A DNA stretch of 22,817 bases, taken from Folioceros fuciformis. Lineage: Eukaryota; Anthocerotophyta; Anthocerotopsida; Anthocerotales. The notes beneath the pieces were generated by a model. That model was given only the letters and a program-made list of their open reading frames with translations, did not search any database and had not been told where the DNA came from. The stretch's first letter is position 1; each line of letters begins with the position of its first letter. Shown one piece after another: positions 19,801 to 22,817 of this stretch. The stretch is from positions 1 to 22,817 of the forward strand of contig JBNGIO010001107.1 of the NCBI GenBank assembly GCA_049999805.1, given 5' to 3'. The translations under genes and the position numbers were made by a program.

Positions 19801-19934
19801 GAAGTCAGCCGAGCTGCTGGGCTTCTGCCTGCAATGCCCGTCAATCCACAGCCTTGTTTGGTGCACAAAGGCTGTCCCAACAGCGTGTCTCTTTGCGCTC
19901 TGCATGGCTCGACTGTGGCACTCCCAACAACCAT
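16824..19934 (-). CDS. PLS-class pentatricopeptide repeat protein, E subgroup
   Basis: A single 1036-codon open frame. The ATG at 19934 is the first after an in-frame TGA near 20020. Residues 1-100 are rich in Arg, Ser, Ala and Gly with few acids, consistent with an organelle transit peptide. From about residue 150 there are seven S motifs (core LVNMYAKCGSLEDA), seven P motifs (core VVTWNAMIAGYSQ) and L motifs (core VTFVCLLQACAS), ending with L2/S2 (HYVCMVDVLGRAGQLDEA). E1 and E2 follow (WHTLLGACRKWGN; YVLMSNIYTAVQMW). After an E+-like WKQPGQTWW...VHSFLVGDE segment the frame stops at residue 1036 with no DYW deaminase. Such proteins bind organellar transcripts, usually to specify C-to-U editing, with the deaminase supplied in trans. 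Intronless, as most PPR genes are. The target is unknown. Confidence 0.92.
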   Translation of the reverse strand: MVVGSATVEPCRAQRDTLLGQPLCTKQGCGLTGIAGRSPAARLTSGNPLLAVGLGGRSTWVSEPAARPAGCPGWNTQTQDVPWLNELHQPPRANASAVDVRMRGMGSGLARDDGGISVECVSRLCHDGDLSEAVQALEALVHTDCRIPKSLFYTVLKKCVVKGDLVLGSRVHDFTVRNGYQSDTVLGFHVLRMYASHGRLHDARNVFELVSKPDAFTWAAIISAHVKQGQDKQAVELYHRMQRSGVKPDGHVFVAALQACARAGDLGSGQQVHAHVLSTGLQPDLFVSNCLVDMYAKCGRLEDAQRVFDGLARKDVVTWNTMIGGFAQWGRGDEALSIYSAMQFEGIVAPDSVTFLCLLQACASVSTQALEKGKHLHAQLRERGYESHVIVANSLVSMYAKCGSLEDAKTVFDGLGRKDVVTWNAMIAGYSQQGMGHEALHLYRAMQEDGRSVPDSMIFVCLLQACASLGTAGLEKGKQLHEDIRERALEADVFVGSSLVNMYAKCGSLDDAQGVFDRLVRKNVVTWNALISGYSQHGMGQEALQLYSVMQRQGMSAPNSVTFVCLLHACASMGTQALEKGRSLHAQIREREVEGDGVVANSLVNMYSKCGSVEDARRVFDALVHKDVVTWSAMIAAYCQQGRVHDAFYLYSAMQEEGTVVPSAVTFVSLLQACASVGNPALQQGKLLHAHIRKQEHEADVYVASSLVNMYAKCGSLEDAQKVFDRLGEKTVGAWTAMIAGYSQKGMGQEALHVYRAMQQDGMPLPDSVTFGCLLQACANVAALHLGRQLHAQIVELGLEGDLCIASSLISMYGKCCSMGDAQKVFDELPERNVITWSALITGYSAQGESEVVLDLVYRMREDSIQPNGVTFLSVLTVCSHAGLVMKAWEFFGAMSRDYGFAPTADHYVCMVDVLGRAGQLDEALALVRSMPVPPSAAVWHTLLGACRKWGNVKVGLLAFNESVKLGGKEAATYVLMSNIYTAVQMWNHAEEMQARRKGIRAWKQPGQTWWTDTEGLVHSFLVGDERQDSFKVQHF

Positions 19935-20024
19935 GGTCCGCAGGAACAGGAGATGTGTCCGTCTGACCGGACTCGTGCATCCTTCCTTGACAGAAATTCG
20001 ATTGCAGGGGCAATATTCATGGGT

Positions 20025-21400
20025 TTCCTTCGTCTAACACTTACGAGATGGAATATTCCAGACGAGCCCCACGTATGTCTTGAGTAGACACATCTGACAT
20101 GTTCTCTTCTTCCCATGCATGACCTATCCAGCATTGGCGGTGGAAAGCACAAGTCTCCCTTCCCACTCTCCGTCACGTGCGGGTGTTCTGGAAACTCAGC
20201 CAAATAAGGTTATCATAGCCATGATCACGCTACCGGTAAGAGAAAGGCTAACTCCTACCCGTGGAGTTTAGAGTCTTCTGGTTAGGGTTCAGGACTTCGG
20301 ACCACCACGATCAACGACTGGACGTCGTAGTGCCCCCATGCGTCAGGGCCATTCAACATGGCATGGTGCTTCAACACACTTCAGAGCACTCAAAGAACCG
20401 GTGTGAAACGGTGCTCGATCAGAGAACGATGCTGATTCCCGTCATTCCGATCAGGAAGGGAACTATCGTTGAGGTGCAAGGTCAAGAAGCTTGCAGGGTG
20501 GCAATCCTTTGTGAATTCGACCTAACGTGCATCAACTCCAAGGACTAGTTTATTCGAGCGGATCCACATCTACAAAGTATTTCCTTTTCTTGTTTTTTCC
20601 TACTTTGGTAGGGAAACTTGTGAGTCTTGGAGAAACGCCGTGGAGCGCATCTACCTCCAGCAAGGTTCCCTCGTCTCCGCCTCGTGTAATCCACAATCAG
20701 GGCAAGCATGTCCGTACTGCGAAGATATTTCCGGAGACACATGTTTTCTGATGTTGCTGCTGTGAAGAAAGCCGAGGGGAAGAATGAAATACTTTTTGTC
20801 ACTCGTCTTCAGTCCAAGCTTCCCTTCCGTGCGCATTTTGTGGCCAGTTTAGCGCTGGCGTCGCGTCACTACACAAGTGGCCTGAGTATGGAATTCACCA
20901 AGTTGATGAAGTCCGGCTTGCTGTTGTCTAAAGTCCGGCAGGATCCACATTTGTAAGTACATACATACACTGTAGTGCTGCAGGGCTAGGCTCCTGGACA
21001 CCTAATCCTGGCAGGAGCACAAAGTGGAGCCAGCAGCGGGCAGCCACCTCGAAGCCGCAGGTGCCTGATGAAAAGCAACTCTAGAGCCACGATTTTGTCT
21101 CGTTCCCCGTTGCATGACGTATGCATCATGCATAATACAACCAGTATGTACAACAGTACTTTGCGCCATATTAAAAGCCTTTTTATTACAAAACGAAAAC
21201 AGAGAACATGGGTAGTGTCCAAAGTCCAGATTTGATCTAGGTACCACAGGTACATCGAGATAGAGATGCCTACCTACCTATATCCTAAGTATGTAGATAG
21301 GGCGGACTGAGTCTCATCTCTTCTTCCGCAGCAAGAGCAAGCTTACGGGTGGCTTAAGTTTATATCACCAATATTTATATTAAAAAAAAAAGACTGGAGG
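20025..21400. other. Intergenic interval between the PPR gene and the next gene
   Basis: Includes the PPR promoter side (about 20025-20260), where I see no clear TATA box. Plus-strand frames at 20261-20548 and 20708-20956 (MSVLRRYFRRHMFSDV...) are open for 82-95 codons but match nothing I know and lack neighbouring exons. A weak, imperfect CCTACCTATA/TATGTAGATAGG inverted pair occurs at about 21270-21301. Nothing firm. Confidence 0.35.
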
Positions 21401-21413
21401 GGCGAGACGATAC

Positions 21414-21433
21414 CGTATCGTATCGTATCGTAT
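21414..21433. repeat. (CGTAT)4 microsatellite
   Basis: Four perfect CGTAT units, preceded by the near-unit TACCGTAT boundary and followed by CGG. It lies about 590 bp before the chosen start of the downstream gene. Confidence 0.85.
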
Positions 21434-21444
21434 CGGCAACCAGC

Positions 21445-21465
21445 GGGCGGGACGGGGGACGGGGG
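21445..21465 (+). promoter_or_regulatory. G-quadruplex motif upstream of the low-complexity gene
   Basis: Four G runs (3, 3, 5 and 5 bases) with loops of 1, 2 and 2 bases meet the usual G3+N1-7 pattern on the plus strand. Given its place in the GC-rich 5' region, it could sit in the promoter or the leader. Confidence 0.6.
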
Positions 21466-21469
21466 ACGG

Positions 21470-22004
21470 AGACCCAGTCCACCCAGACAAAGGAGCAGCA
21501 GTCTCTCTAGAGATAAGCAGATAAAAGGGAGTTGCAACTGCTGCATCCTATCAGGCAGGCTTCACGGGGAGTGGATCAAGTCAGAAAGAAAAACGAAAAA
21601 GAAAGACATTTAAAAGAAGGCAAGCGAACGTGAAGAGCTCCCAGAGAGAAGGGAGAGGAGAGGAGACGAGGATGAGCACCGGGACATTTCGCGCCAAGTC
21701 GTTAAATACGTATGTGCAGAGTCCTAGCTATGAAAACAGAAAAAAAACAGGAGGCAGGAGACACGGACGTTCTCCGGTGTCCCGTCCCGTGCCGTGCCGT
21801 GGACGAGAGACCGGGAACCGGCGGGAGGAGGTGAAGGGTCGGAGCTAGTTGGGGAAATTTGGTGGTCGGTGAGGGAGGAAGTGGCAAATGTGGCAGGAGA
21901 CCAAGAGAGGACGCGACGACAGTTTCGGACGTGTGCTGGGAAATCCGGAGTGCGGACCATGGGATGATGCAACCGGATTTGCAAGGAGCAGTCGAGCACG
22001 TGGG
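21470..22004 (+). promoter_or_regulatory. Probable promoter/leader with upstream ATGs
   Basis: A purine-rich stretch (about 21575-21665, GAAAGAAAAACG and GAGAGGAGAGGAG runs) leads into the coding region. If transcription starts upstream, a 5' ORF from the ATG at 21672 ends at 21848. ATGs at 21964 and 21967 open a +1 frame that overlaps the main gene to 22560. The transcription start is not known. Confidence 0.4.
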
Positions 22005-22817
22005 ATGCCCGCGTCTCGCTCACAGGCCAAGAGTCAGAGCGAGTTGCTCGGTGTTGCACACTCGCAGCAGCGCAGCGGCAGCCCTGAGGAGGATGGCCGC
22101 CCTGCCCCAGCCGCCCACCAACAAAACTACACGAAGCAGCAGCAGGAACAGCAGGAGCCGCAACAGCAGCAGCCGCCGCAACAGCAGCAAGAGGAAGGTG
22201 GAGAGCGAGCTATGTCCTCTGACATCCGCAGCTCTGCTTCCTCCCTCAGGAGTGACTCCAGCAAGCGCAAGCACCCGGACCGTTCGCCAGCTACAACGAC
22301 AACGACGACCACAACAACAACATCAACTGACCCTGCCTCGGCTTCGGCTTCAGCCTCTGCCTCTGCCGCCTCCTCCAAGCGTTACCGCCAGGACCGATTC
22401 TGCTACACCAGCCTCTCCACGCTCTCCAGCTCCCTCACCCAGGAAGTGCGGTCCGACCCGGCGTCCAGCGCCAGCTGCGTGGAGGATGCTGAGGAGCAGA
22501 ACCAGCTGCAACAGCAGGAAGGCGGGATCATGCTCTTGCGCGGGCCGAGGTACCGCGTGAGCGCCAAATCTAAATCATCGCGACCGGGCTCAGCGTCTGC
22601 CAAACGCATGCACCATCAGCTGCTCAAGCTGCCGGCCACGCAGGAGGCCAGCTGCGATGCGCTCAGCCTCGTGGACACGGCGGGGGGCATTGTCACCAAG
22701 CTGTCAACAGTGGGGACGTGCTGCTCCACAGATGCCACCAGCAGAGAAAGCGAGGATGAAGATGTCACCAGCTTCGACCCGGACCACCAGAGGAGGAAGG
22801 GTCAGGGCAGGGGAGGG
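22005..22817 (+). CDS. Gln/Thr/Ser-rich protein of unknown family, N-terminal part
   Basis: Open for 271 codons from the ATG at 22005 to the window edge. An in-frame ATG at 21888, just after an in-frame TGA near 21869, would add 39 residues, but its context is weak (C at -3). The protein has Gln runs (residues 45-62), an SKRKHP nuclear-signal-like cluster at 86-91, ten consecutive Thr (97-106) from mixed ACA/ACG/ACC codons, an Ala-Ser alternation (111-122), then more ordinary sequence: RFCYTSLSTLSSSL, MLLRGPRYRV, LLKLPATQEASCDALSLVD. A Ser/Asp/Glu patch (SRESEDEDVTSF) is near the edge. The largely disordered, charged, low-complexity N terminus suits a nuclear regulator, but I recognise no domain and assign no function. 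Confidence 0.7.
   Translation, partial: MPASRSQAKSQSELLGVAHSQQRSGSPEEDGRPAPAAHQQNYTKQQQEQQEPQQQQPPQQQQEEGGERAMSSDIRSSASSLRSDSSKRKHPDRSPATTTTTTTTTTSTDPASASASASASAASSKRYRQDRFCYTSLSTLSSSLTQEVRSDPASSASCVEDAEEQNQLQQQEGGIMLLRGPRYRVSAKSKSSRPGSASAKRMHHQLLKLPATQEASCDALSLVDTAGGIVTKLSTVGTCCSTDATSRESEDEDVTSFDPDHQRRKGQGRGG

Noticed and set aside
20708-20956. A small plus-strand gene of 82 codons
   Set aside because: No family resemblance, and nothing near it suggests exons; the length is within chance expectation.
22020-22378. Minus-strand frames with poly-Val, poly-Leu and Cys runs
   Set aside because: They are the reverse reading of the CAG/ACA/GCC repeats in the plus-strand gene and only mimic membrane segments.

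Overview
This is nuclear DNA from a land plant, probably a non-seed plant (fern, lycophyte, hornwort or moss). The grounds are a dirigent-domain gene, an intronless PLS-class PPR protein, an intronless F-box gene, WAK-like receptor-kinase debris, a Mutator-like transposase and degenerate TTTAGGG-like repeats. The lineage within land plants is my inference and I could not test it.

Layout. 1-404: 3' end of a dirigent-like gene (+). About 785-6700: an AT-rich island of repeats and transposon debris, with at least five separate tandem-repeat families (40, 61, 50, 30 and 50 bp periods) around a decayed FAR1/MULE-type transposase (+, about 2440-4376). 6906-9600: a heavily broken receptor-like kinase pseudogene (-); its kinase lobes, juxtamembrane stretch and transmembrane helix can be recognised, and its ectodomain is only scraps. 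10521-11828: an intact single-exon F-box gene (+). 12610-19934: a large nested inverted duplication of a PPR locus. Its right arm holds an intact 1036-residue PPR gene (-, 16824-19934) followed by a partial PPR pseudogene (-). Its left arm holds a decayed mirror copy of the same two elements in the same order (+). 20025-21400: no recognisable gene. 21445 to the end: a GC-rich leader with a G-quadruplex motif, then the 5' part of an unrecognised Gln/Thr/Ser-rich gene (+) that runs off the window.

Intact-looking genes are therefore the dirigent gene (partial), the F-box gene, the PPR gene and the low-complexity gene (partial). They share no pathway and are ordinary plant neighbours. The most notable structure is the palindromic PPR locus. 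It could produce hairpin or convergent antisense RNA against the intact PPR gene. It also records one inverted duplication whose two arms decayed at very different rates.
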